The translations under genes were made by a program, and so were the position numbers. 64,000 nucleotides of DNA from Chloroflexota bacterium (GTDB taxonomy: Bacteria > Chloroflexota > Anaerolineae > Anaerolineales > Villigracilaceae): positions 84,086 through 148,085 of the forward strand of contig JAJYOU010000002.1 in the NCBI GenBank assembly GCA_021795965.1. Reading direction: 5' to 3'. The notes beneath the pieces were generated by a model. It worked only from the letters and a program-made list of their open reading frames with translations. It was not told the origin of the DNA and searched no databases. Every line of letters starts with the position of its first letter. The first letter of the stretch is position 1. Positions 35,085-42,874 of the stretch are shown here, piece by piece.

Positions 35085-37922
35085 ATGATGTCCTTTGATC
35101 CCAAACAATTTTCTGAAAAATACAAGCTGGCGCTCGAATCCATTCAAAAGGAAAAACCGGGCGGCGGTTTGAACGGTCTGGAGCTTGAGTGGAACCTGCT
35201 CGATGAACAGTTTCGCCCCTTGCTGACCGTTGGCTCGGGTCCTGCCAGGCAATCCTTCGTGGATTACATGCGTTCGGAATGTTTGCCTGCCTGGCTTGCG
35301 ACCTTCTCCCAGCTCGAAGTTTTTCACTGGATGATCGAATTCGCCACCCGCCCCTACTACACACCGCGTGGAGCGATCTATGAAGCACGTCTACACGAAG
35401 CTATTCTCAACAACGCCCTCCATCGCGCCGGTGCAAAATTCGGCGAACGGCTTTTTTACTGGCATGGAAACCTGTTATTCCTGACAGAGATCAACCATGA
35501 TTCCATCCCGGGCAATTGGGGCATTGCCAAGCGCCGTTACCTCGAACGCTGTGTGGACCTCTACGGCACCACGCTCGCCACCGCCGGCATTCACGTCAAC
35601 CTCTCCCTGCCCGATCCGCTATTCAGCTGGGATTTCATGCTCCTGCCCGCCAGCCAACGCAACAACCGGCATCTCGACCAATACAAGTCAGAATTTTACA
35701 TCACTGCCACCCGTCTGCTGAGGGCTTTTGCATCGCTCTTCATCGCCACTTCTGCCTCCACCCCGCTCCAGGCACAGGTCCGCGGCGGTCGCGCGGTGGT
35801 CGTCCTGACCGGTAACGATTCAGTCAGGAACCTGACCTTCCCAAACCCGCCTGAAATTGATTTGCCGGACCTCTACCGCTCCTATAAGGATTACAAGGCG
35901 GTATCGTACGACCTGGTTCAACGTGGCATCCGCTTTGGCAACAATAACTGGACCCCCGTCAGGGCGAGGTCCTTTGCCGAACCGGTGGAGCGCCTGATTT
36001 CGACCACTGGCGACCAACTTAAGGATCTTTACACGCGCGGGCTGTATTCCATCGGGGAAACAACTCCCGCCGAGGAAATGGCGCGTCAGATTGAAAAACA
36101 GAACCTGCTCGCACGCATCAACCTGCCAATGGGTCGGGTGGAAATTCGTACCGATGACGGTGGTCACCCGCTCGATATTGATGTATCGAATATGACCTTG
36201 AAACACCTGCTCCTGATGCGCTTTTACGCGGACGATAAATTCGCACGCGGCTTTCGCTACGACCGGGAAGATATCAGCCGGGCTCGCTCAAATGAGCAGT
36301 TGGCTGCCCGGGACGGACTTCGCGCCGAAATTGAAAACCCGCTCACGGGGAAACCAATCCAGATGCGCAGCTTTCTGTCGCAAACCCTGGATGAGCTTCG
36401 TCCCCTGGCAGAAGCAATGGGAATGTGGGACGACCTGGACCCGCTACTGAATATGGCAGCGGGGGCGCCCAACACTGCCGAAAAACTGCGCGCACGCCTG
36501 AAAATGGAGCTGGGCGCCAATGATGAGGTCAGTCCGAGCGTGATGAAGGAACTTGCCGAAGAACGCGAGCTCCAAATCACCGCGGATGTTGAAAAGATCG
36601 CGGCAAAGTTTGCGTCCATTGGTCCTGACTCGGTGAAAATTCAGGAATTGCTCCATCACGCCCGCAAGGAAGCCCAGTCCCAGCCAGAGCTGCCCATCCG
36701 CTTCCGTCCGGTCATCGAAAACCTGGCAAGCGTTGAATATCCCGATATACCCTCCGAAATCGTCGAGCTTGCCAGCCGGCTTATCCGCATCCCATCTGTG
36801 ACCGCCTGCCCGGACGAACGCCTGGACGAGGTTCATATAGCGGGAACATTTGTGCATGACTACCTCAAATCCGCCGGTCTCGAAGTCCGCTATTTTGATG
36901 GAAAATACCCGGCAGTCCTCGCCAGCTTCCCACAGACTGGTCACAGCCGCCAACCCGGCAGCCGGATCCCAGCGCCCAACCTGTTGACCGGTCATTTTGA
37001 CGTCGTCGAACCGGAACCGGATGACAGCCAGTTTGAAGCTTTTGTGGAGGGGGATTTCCTGCACGGGCGCGGTGCGGCGGACATGAAAACGGTCGCCGCC
37101 ACTTACCTGGTCTGGATGAAAAATGCATTCAAAGCAGGCAAACCATATCCCAATATTTCACTCCTGCTGGTTGGGAATGAAGAAAACGGTGAAAGCGAAG
37201 CCTGGGGTACACCCCAGGTTCTCAAACTGCTTAGGGAAGAGAGCGGCTATGAACCCGCATTCATGATCGCAGGCGAGCGCACCGGTGAAAAGGGAAATGA
37301 GTTATATGGGGAGGTCTGTCTTGAGAACCGCGGCGTGATGCGCTTTGACGTTATCGCGCACGGAACGAAGGCTCATTCCGGGCTGGCGGGATCCGTCGAT
37401 CTGAGCGAGAGGCTCATCAACGCCCGGGCGGGATTTGCAGAAATTTTCGCAAAGAACCTGACCCTCAAATCGGAAGACGGCTGGCAGTCCCAGGCGAAAT
37501 TCCCCTTTATCAAGGTTGGGACACCCGGAGTCTACAACATCAGCGCGGCTGAAGGCATCCTGGGGGTTGAAATTCGCCCCATTCCCCAGGATGATATCAC
37601 CTCCCTCAAACTGGAGCTGGATGCATACTGCCAGGCAAATGAGCTTGAAGTTTCCTGGTCTGTCATGGAAGCAGGAGTTGCCTGCGATCCTCAAAATCCA
37701 TCCCTGCTGGCGCTGCTCAAGGCAGTCCGCAGGGTTTCTGGAAGCGAGCCAAAGATTGGGCGAAAATTAGCCGGCACGAGCGCCCGCTTCGCCCCACGGG
37801 GTCAGGCAGTCGTCTGGGGTCAAACGGGCATCGGTCCGCATGCAAAGAATGAGCAGCATTTCATCCCCAGTATTGAGCCTTATTATAAAATTCTGACTGA
37901 ATTCGCCAGGCTTCTCATGTAA
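35085..37922 (+). CDS. fusion of glutamate-cysteine ligase-like domain and M20 amidohydrolase
   Basis: A 945-residue two-domain protein. Residues about 20-470 resemble the GCS2 carboxylate-amine ligase family, which uses ATP to link the gamma-carboxyl of Glu to an amine: LNGLELEWNLLD, VFHWMIEFATRPYYTPRGAIYEARLHEA, IHVNLSLPDP, and a basic segment with ARINLPMGRVEIRTDDGG. Residues about 565-945 are an M20 (ArgE/DapE-type) zinc hydrolase: TGHFDVVEP (His637, Asp639), RGAADMKT (Asp666) and NEENGESEAW (catalytic Glu699, Glu700), with IGPHAKNEQHF near the end. One half could form and the other cut an amide bond. The start could also be TTG 35073 or ATG 35088. A bidirectional hairpin follows the stop. 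Confidence 0.8.
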   Translation: MMSFDPKQFSEKYKLALESIQKEKPGGGLNGLELEWNLLDEQFRPLLTVGSGPARQSFVDYMRSECLPAWLATFSQLEVFHWMIEFATRPYYTPRGAIYEARLHEAILNNALHRAGAKFGERLFYWHGNLLFLTEINHDSIPGNWGIAKRRYLERCVDLYGTTLATAGIHVNLSLPDPLFSWDFMLLPASQRNNRHLDQYKSEFYITATRLLRAFASLFIATSASTPLQAQVRGGRAVVVLTGNDSVRNLTFPNPPEIDLPDLYRSYKDYKAVSYDLVQRGIRFGNNNWTPVRARSFAEPVERLISTTGDQLKDLYTRGLYSIGETTPAEEMARQIEKQNLLARINLPMGRVEIRTDDGGHPLDIDVSNMTLKHLLLMRFYADDKFARGFRYDREDISRARSNEQLAARDGLRAEIENPLTGKPIQMRSFLSQTLDELRPLAEAMGMWDDLDPLLNMAAGAPNTAEKLRARLKMELGANDEVSPSVMKELAEERELQITADVEKIAAKFASIGPDSVKIQELLHHARKEAQSQPELPIRFRPVIENLASVEYPDIPSEIVELASRLIRIPSVTACPDERLDEVHIAGTFVHDYLKSAGLEVRYFDGKYPAVLASFPQTGHSRQPGSRIPAPNLLTGHFDVVEPEPDDSQFEAFVEGDFLHGRGAADMKTVAATYLVWMKNAFKAGKPYPNISLLLVGNEENGESEAWGTPQVLKLLREESGYEPAFMIAGERTGEKGNELYGEVCLENRGVMRFDVIAHGTKAHSGLAGSVDLSERLINARAGFAEIFAKNLTLKSEDGWQSQAKFPFIKVGTPGVYNISAAEGILGVEIRPIPQDDITSLKLELDAYCQANELEVSWSVMEAGVACDPQNPSLLALLKAVRRVSGSEPKIGRKLAGTSARFAPRGQAVVWGQTGIGPHAKNEQHFIPSIEPYYKILTEFARLLM

Positions 37923-37934
37923 GCGAAGCAAATC

Positions 37935-37978
37935 AAAAAAGACCAGCTGCCCTGAATTCCCAGGCAGCCGGCCTTTTC
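37935..37978. terminator. bidirectional terminator between convergent genes
   Basis: Arms AAAAAGACCAGCTGCC and GGCAGCCGGCCTTTT pair with two mismatches around an 11-nt loop. A's precede and T's follow, so the hairpin works in both directions. It lies between the stop of the fusion gene (37922) and the stop of the secreted protein (37996). Confidence 0.75.
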
Positions 37979-37995
37979 AATTTCCACTTGTCCTT

Positions 37996-40059
37996 TTAAG
38001 GAACGTAATAGAACACCTGCAATTTTGGACTGTAACTGGTCACATTGCCGCTGTAATAGTTGATATAGTCTGCCGCAGCGTTGCTGTTGGTTGGGCTTAG
38101 GAAGCGCATGCGCAGCTGGGTTAACCCCGTTTTATTAACGTACTGGTATGCACTCGAAACCAGAGTGCCATAGGATTTACCAGCAGACGGAGCGGCGATT
38201 GAACCTGCCGCATCCATTGAAGAAACTGCCGAGAAATCACCCAGGGCGAGCGACCGGTTCCAGCCGAAGTATGCTTTCTTGATATCCAGCGTCAAACCGC
38301 CCAGGGACAGGAACGGGGTGCCAACCACGTCATGCACTGCCAGCACCAGGTTGACCTTGTAGATCACTGCGCCGTCTGGAATGGCAGAGGTATTGAAGGA
38401 TAAAATGGAGCGGATCTGTAGATTACTGGCATTATCACCAGTTCTCAGGACCGTATTGGTGGAATTCATCCCCCCACCGGTCCCGGGGGTTGTGCTCGAT
38501 TCGCCGATATAGCCATCATCAGCTGCAACTGAGCCAAAGACTGCCAGGTAATTGGGACGATAATTCTGGTTGGTTTTGCCGGAAGTGACGTGGCTGTAAC
38601 TCCGGTATGTGGGTGTAAATGAATACACACCCGCTTTGGAAGGTTTCACACCGCCCGACCAGTTATACGGCACATAGAGGGCATAGTTCCCCGCGGAATC
38701 AGAAGTGACGGTCTTGGTCGCCCCATCATAATATTTCAGAACCACGCCACCGGTGACCGTATTGCCCATGATGACAAACCTTTTGATGGATGCGCTGTAA
38801 TTCTGCCCGGTCTGATTGGACTGTATCCCGCTGTAACTCCGGTAAAGTGGGGCGAAGTTATATCCTGTCTTGGAGGGTGTGACGGTCCCGCTCCAGTTAC
38901 GCGGAATGGTGATGCTGTAATATCCGGCTGAATCCGAAGTGACGGTTTTTGAAGCCCCATCAAAGTAAGCCAAAGTGACATAGCCCGTACCGGTGTTGCC
39001 TGATATCGTCAGAATCGGTTGGGCATAGTAATCCTGGTTGGCTTGATTCAGGGTTACATTCGAGTACGAGCGGTGGGTTGGAGTGAAAGTGTAGCCGGTT
39101 TTCTTCGGCGTGATGGTGCCTGACCAGTTATAGGAAACAGAGAGGGAATAATTTCCACTCGTATCGGCAGTGGTATATTTCGATCCGCTGTCGTACCAGT
39201 AGAGGGTCGCGTTTCCAATACCGGCATTTCCCGTGATCAACGGTCCCGCGTAGGCGGTTTTGAAAGTCCACCAGGTGCCGCCGTTCGCCAGAACAAAAAC
39301 TTTCCCAGCCGAACCGCTGCAATTTTCAATGCAAGCCCTGACGTTCCAGGTATAAGTCTGGTTGGGATTTAAGTTTGTGAGCGTTATGCTTTGTTTTAAA
39401 TAGGTCCCGGTCCAATTGGGGTCACTTTGGAGACAAGGACTACCAACTTTGAGACAATAGCTGTATTTCGCTGCACCTGTCTGGGCTGTCCAGCTTAATA
39501 AGGCGCTGCGTGGATTAATCCCGGTTGCGCCGTTGGCGGGGGCTGTTTTAACAAAGGTGCCAGCCACAGCAACATCATTCGTGCCTTTGCCCGGAATCAA
39601 CGTCCCGCTATCCCTGGGCGCACTCATCCAGACCGTGACACAGGTCTGGGTTGGATCCGCGCTGCATTTGACGAAATCCACTGCCAGGTAAATCCCTGAT
39701 GCTTCCTGCAAAAAGACCTGGTGCAATCCGCTGGCATCCTCATAGGCATTATCGGAGACCCAGCCGGATGGATATAACTGCACGTTTGAATAAAAATCTG
39801 CTATTTTTTGCGGAACGGCTCCCGGAAACTTCTCGCTAGCCTGGAAGGTTTGCCCGCTCAAATGATAGGCATCGCCCTTGATGTTGATCTGCATGTCGCG
39901 GACGGTTTCCCCAAGGTTGTTCCAGGAAAGACCTGGCGCCAGTGGAACCTGCGGAGTCTGTGCGGCAGCCTGAGCCTGACTGCTACCCATGATCCCCGAA
40001 GCGATCAAAACCAGAAGCAGCGCCAGGGATTTCACAATTTTCAGATATTTTTGAGCCAT
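37996..40059 (-). CDS. secreted repeat protein A with DNRLRE-like C-terminus
   Basis: A 687-residue secreted protein of unknown function. A signal peptide (about 1-33, ending AQA) is followed by a unique N-terminal domain (SWNNLGETVRDMQINIKGDAYHL...), a fibronectin-like module, then four tandem repeats of about 75-80 residues (each with GN.G...L.Y.DG, TTSDSxGxYSL, YNWSGTVTPxKxGY and RSYSxVxxNQxxQNY) and a C-terminal module (DGYIGESS...RSILSFNTSAIPDGAVI) resembling DNRLRE-type carbohydrate-binding domains. The repeats look like Greek-key or carboxypeptidase-regulatory-like beta sandwiches. GGAGG lies 4 nt before the ATG. It is a close paralogue of the next gene and has its own promoter. Confidence 0.8.
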   Translation of the reverse strand: MAQKYLKIVKSLALLLVLIASGIMGSSQAQAAAQTPQVPLAPGLSWNNLGETVRDMQINIKGDAYHLSGQTFQASEKFPGAVPQKIADFYSNVQLYPSGWVSDNAYEDASGLHQVFLQEASGIYLAVDFVKCSADPTQTCVTVWMSAPRDSGTLIPGKGTNDVAVAGTFVKTAPANGATGINPRSALLSWTAQTGAAKYSYCLKVGSPCLQSDPNWTGTYLKQSITLTNLNPNQTYTWNVRACIENCSGSAGKVFVLANGGTWWTFKTAYAGPLITGNAGIGNATLYWYDSGSKYTTADTSGNYSLSVSYNWSGTITPKKTGYTFTPTHRSYSNVTLNQANQDYYAQPILTISGNTGTGYVTLAYFDGASKTVTSDSAGYYSITIPRNWSGTVTPSKTGYNFAPLYRSYSGIQSNQTGQNYSASIKRFVIMGNTVTGGVVLKYYDGATKTVTSDSAGNYALYVPYNWSGGVKPSKAGVYSFTPTYRSYSHVTSGKTNQNYRPNYLAVFGSVAADDGYIGESSTTPGTGGGMNSTNTVLRTGDNASNLQIRSILSFNTSAIPDGAVIYKVNLVLAVHDVVGTPFLSLGGLTLDIKKAYFGWNRSLALGDFSAVSSMDAAGSIAAPSAGKSYGTLVSSAYQYVNKTGLTQLRMRFLSPTNSNAAADYINYYSGNVTSYSPKLQVFYYVP

Positions 40060-40250
40060 GTTACCTCCTGTTGAGATACTAAAATTCCCTGCAAAGGTTC
40101 TAAAACCTTTTCCTACCTTATTGATCGAATGGATTTATTAAAAACAGCAAGTAGAAACAGCTGTGCTCATCATAGCTTTAACGTATTTATTTGATTTTTG
40201 TTCCGGATGATCATGAATGTTCCGACTGAATACTGGTGTGGTTAAAGAAA

Positions 40251-40280
40251 ATTATACATTTAAAACCAGGAACAAGTCAA
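40251..40280 (-). promoter_or_regulatory. promoter of secreted repeat protein A
   Basis: On the minus strand TTGACT (40280-40275), 18 nt, then a perfect TATAAT (40256-40251) preceded directly by TG. It lies about 191 nt before the ATG at 40059. Confidence 0.7.
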
Positions 40281-40344
40281 AACCATTGGGGCAAACCACA
40301 CATTCCTAACTTTTTTGCAAGGCATTTCGCTCCTCACTTCGGGA

Positions 40345-40383
40345 ATATAAAAATGACTGGCGGCAGAGATGCCGCCAGTCATT
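40345..40383 (-). terminator. rho-independent terminator after secreted repeat protein B
   Basis: Arms AATGACTGGCGGCA (40352-40365) and TGCCGCCAGTCATT (40370-40383) form a perfect 14-bp stem with a 4-nt loop, followed in the leftward direction by TTTTATATT. It lies 24 nt after the stop at 40408. Confidence 0.92.
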
Positions 40384-40407
40384 TTAAATGATCAGGAACT
40401 TTAGTTC

Positions 40408-42483
40408 TCAGGGTACATAATAGAAAACAATCAACACCGGTCGATAAGCTGTGGCGGTGGTTTCACCACTATAAAAGCTGATGAAATTGGTTGCATTATC
40501 TGCGTTGGTAGGCGAGGCAAAGCGCAGACGAAACTGTGTGTAGCCGGCGCGATTAACCTGTCCCAACCCGCCAGCGGTTGTGACGCTGCCCGTATAGATC
40601 ATGCCAGTCGGGACCGAATTGACAACGCCGCCATTGGCGCCGCCAGCGTAGGCAGCAAAATCATCCAATGTCAGTGAGAGTGAAGGTCCAAAGTAATTCT
40701 TTTGCACATCGATGATCAGGTTCCCGAACAAGCCCATCGGGTTGACCCCGGCAATCATCTGCTTGTAAATCTTCAAACGGACGCCGGTGATGACTGCATT
40801 ATCAGGAAGAGCCGAAGTATTGAAGGACAGGATCGAAAGTATTTGTTCGTTCCCGGTGGTATCACCGATCTTCAAAGTGGTGGTGCTGTTGGCAACACCG
40901 CCAACGCCGCTGCCTTCGAAGGATTCACGCACGTACCCATCCTGCGTCCCAATCGAAGCAAACCCAAGCACGTAATTTGCCCGGTAATTTTGTCCGGTCA
41001 GGTTGGAGAGAACATTGGTGTAACTTCTCTGAGCAGGAGTAAAAGAGGAGACACCGGTTTTTGTCGGTTTTACGGTTCCAGTCCAGTTATAGGGAACGGT
41101 CAGTGAATAGTAGCCGTTCGAATCCGAGGTGACGGATCTGTTGCCGCCGTAGTAATAGCTCAGCGTGACACCGGGTGCACCAGCATACCCGGCAATTGTG
41201 TACACCACCAGGGTATAGTTTTGGTTCGTCTGGTTGGAGAGAACGGCGACATAATCCCTGTGCGAAGGTGAGAACGTCGCACCAGGTTTCGATGGGGTGA
41301 CTGTACCCTCCCAATTGTAAGAAACGTAGAAGGAATATTTTCCATAGACGTCAGCCGTGGTGGAATAGGTCACGCTGTGATCCACCCAGGTCAACTTGGC
41401 ATAAGCGGTGCCCACATTCCCCGAGATGATAAAGCTTGTCAGGGGGATGAAATTAGCAACCTGGTTGGTCTCGACGGGGGTCGTGAAATGCTTGTTCCAG
41501 GGGCTGAAGGTGTAGCCAGTCAGGCTGGGTTTTACATAACCTGTCCAGTCGTAGGGGACGGATAAAATATATTTACCGTTGGAATCGGATGTGACATAAT
41601 GAAAATCCGTCGTTCCATCTGCCCAGTAGCGCATGGTGACGCCGGCTTTGCCGACGCTGCCGGAGATATAAAGGGTGGACATGCCCGTTTTGAAATTCCA
41701 GAAGGTACCGCCATCGGCGTAGGTAAATAACTTCTTGGTTCCGTCGTAGGTGATGGCTTTGACATTCCAGGAATATTGTGTCAGCGGGTTGAGCATGGTC
41801 ACAATCCAGGCAGTATTTTTGAACGTACCTGTCCAATTGGGATCGCTGGGTGCGCAGGCATTTAATTTGATCGGATCCTTGATACAGTAGCTGTACTTAT
41901 CCGCAGGGTAATCCGTCCACTTTAAAATAGTCAGGTGAGGATCCACTCCCGTAGCGTTGTTGGCTGGATTGAGCTTATTCAGGGTTGCTGCTGCATCAAT
42001 TGAAACGACATTGGTGCCTGCAATAAACCTGCCGCTATCCTTCGGAGCGCTCAACCAGACGACCACCGAAACACTGTTCGGATCGTCAGCGCTGTTGACG
42101 TAATCGACCGAGAGATAATAGCCGGCAGCATTGGTGAAGACCTGGTGAATTCCATCTTCAGCCTTGTAGGCATCGTCTGAAACCCAACCCAGTTTATAGA
42201 GCTCATCGTTGGAATAAAAATTCGCAACGCTGGCTGAAACTGCGCCGCTGAAGCTTTCAGCAGACCGGTAAGTCTGACCGGATAATTCAAGGGCATCTCC
42301 CTTGATGTTCAATTGCATCGGTCTGGCTGTCTGACCCAAATTATTCCAGGTCAGCCCGGGAGCCAGCGGGGCAGTGGGAGTCTGCGCAACTGGCAGGCCG
42401 CTCCCAGCTTGCCATGCCCCGGTAAAAACCAGGGAGGCAATCAAAGCGAAAACAAAACCGAATTTCTTTAATTTTTGAAACAT
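40408..42483 (-). CDS. secreted repeat protein B (paralogue of A)
   Basis: A 691-residue secreted paralogue of the next gene downstream, with the same order: a signal peptide (1-33), an N-terminal domain (LTWNNLGQTARPMQLNIKGDALEL), a fibronectin-like module, four repeats of about 78 residues (such as GNVGTAYAKLTWVD...YNWEGTVTPSKPGATFSP) and a DNRLRE-like C-terminus (DGYVRESFEGSG...LSILSFNTSALPDNAVI). GGAGG precedes the ATG by 4 nt. The pair presumably arose by tandem duplication. The proteins probably sit outside the cell and bind polysaccharide or other proteins. The promoter (42624-42652) and terminator are its own, so it can be made apart from the TPR operon. Confidence 0.8.
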   Translation of the reverse strand: MFQKLKKFGFVFALIASLVFTGAWQAGSGLPVAQTPTAPLAPGLTWNNLGQTARPMQLNIKGDALELSGQTYRSAESFSGAVSASVANFYSNDELYKLGWVSDDAYKAEDGIHQVFTNAAGYYLSVDYVNSADDPNSVSVVVWLSAPKDSGRFIAGTNVVSIDAAATLNKLNPANNATGVDPHLTILKWTDYPADKYSYCIKDPIKLNACAPSDPNWTGTFKNTAWIVTMLNPLTQYSWNVKAITYDGTKKLFTYADGGTFWNFKTGMSTLYISGSVGKAGVTMRYWADGTTDFHYVTSDSNGKYILSVPYDWTGYVKPSLTGYTFSPWNKHFTTPVETNQVANFIPLTSFIISGNVGTAYAKLTWVDHSVTYSTTADVYGKYSFYVSYNWEGTVTPSKPGATFSPSHRDYVAVLSNQTNQNYTLVVYTIAGYAGAPGVTLSYYYGGNRSVTSDSNGYYSLTVPYNWTGTVKPTKTGVSSFTPAQRSYTNVLSNLTGQNYRANYVLGFASIGTQDGYVRESFEGSGVGGVANSTTTLKIGDTTGNEQILSILSFNTSALPDNAVITGVRLKIYKQMIAGVNPMGLFGNLIIDVQKNYFGPSLSLTLDDFAAYAGGANGGVVNSVPTGMIYTGSVTTAGGLGQVNRAGYTQFRLRFASPTNADNATNFISFYSGETTATAYRPVLIVFYYVP

Positions 42484-42623
42484 TTGTCCTCCAAAATAAT
42501 TAGGTCAGTCAAAAATATTGGGGAATCCTTGGAAATCATTTTCCAAGGTTGCCTGACCTGCAGGAAAGGTACCTTCTTGGTTTGGTCATGGAAAACCGGC
42601 GCTCTTACCAGTAATCCAGAGTA

Positions 42624-42652
42624 CTTATACATCGATTGGATGATTTTATCAA
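42624..42652 (-). promoter_or_regulatory. promoter of secreted repeat protein B
   Basis: On the minus strand TTGATA (42652-42647), 17 nt, TATAAG (42629-42624), with TG directly before the -10. It lies about 140 nt before the ATG at 42483. Confidence 0.65.
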
Positions 42653-42777
42653 GATTTTTAGACCTTTCGCGAGTACTCTCTAAGCAGATTCAAACGAAAC
42701 TCTGGTTTCATGCACAAAAATTGGAGAAAAACAGGGTTTGAAATTATTTGTTTTTTCTCACTCAAAGGGCGAAAACA

Positions 42778-42805
42778 AAAACAACCTTTTTGCAAAGGTT
42801 GTTTT
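42778..42805 (-). terminator. terminator after the C39-like protease gene
   Basis: Arms AAAACAACCTTT (42778-42789) and AAAGGTTGTTTT (42794-42805) form a perfect 12-bp stem with a 4-nt loop and T's on both sides, so it can act in both directions. It ends the leftward MraZ-ATPase-TPR operon. Confidence 0.85.
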
Positions 42806-42874
42806 AAAGCGGCAAACTTGTGAATGTTTTACCAAATTTTAGCAAGGCTGATTGGAGCAGGCATCCGTCTCCGC

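Larger units (their letters stand above)
40060..40407 (-). other. 348-nt intergenic region between the two secreted proteins
   Basis: It holds a promoter for repeat protein A, a small hairpin in its leader (AAAGGTT at 40093-40099 and AACCTTT at 40104-40110) and the terminator of repeat protein B. No ORF of interest is visible. The leader to the ATG would be about 185 nt, long enough for regulation. Confidence 0.7.
42484..42874 (-). other. 391-nt intergenic region with structured leader
   Basis: Besides a promoter and the terminator of the protease-like gene, it has a nested structure just before the ribosome site of repeat protein B. An outer stem pairs AGGTCAG (42502-42508) with CTGACCT (42553-42559), and an inner stem pairs CCTTGGAAA (42527-42535) with TTTCCAAGG (42540-42548). 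It could be an mRNA control element. Confidence 0.55.

Noticed and set aside
38500..39150. Periodic DNA repeats that might suggest a CRISPR array
   Set aside because: They are protein-coding repeats of about 230-240 nt, diverged in DNA, in frame with a secreted protein.
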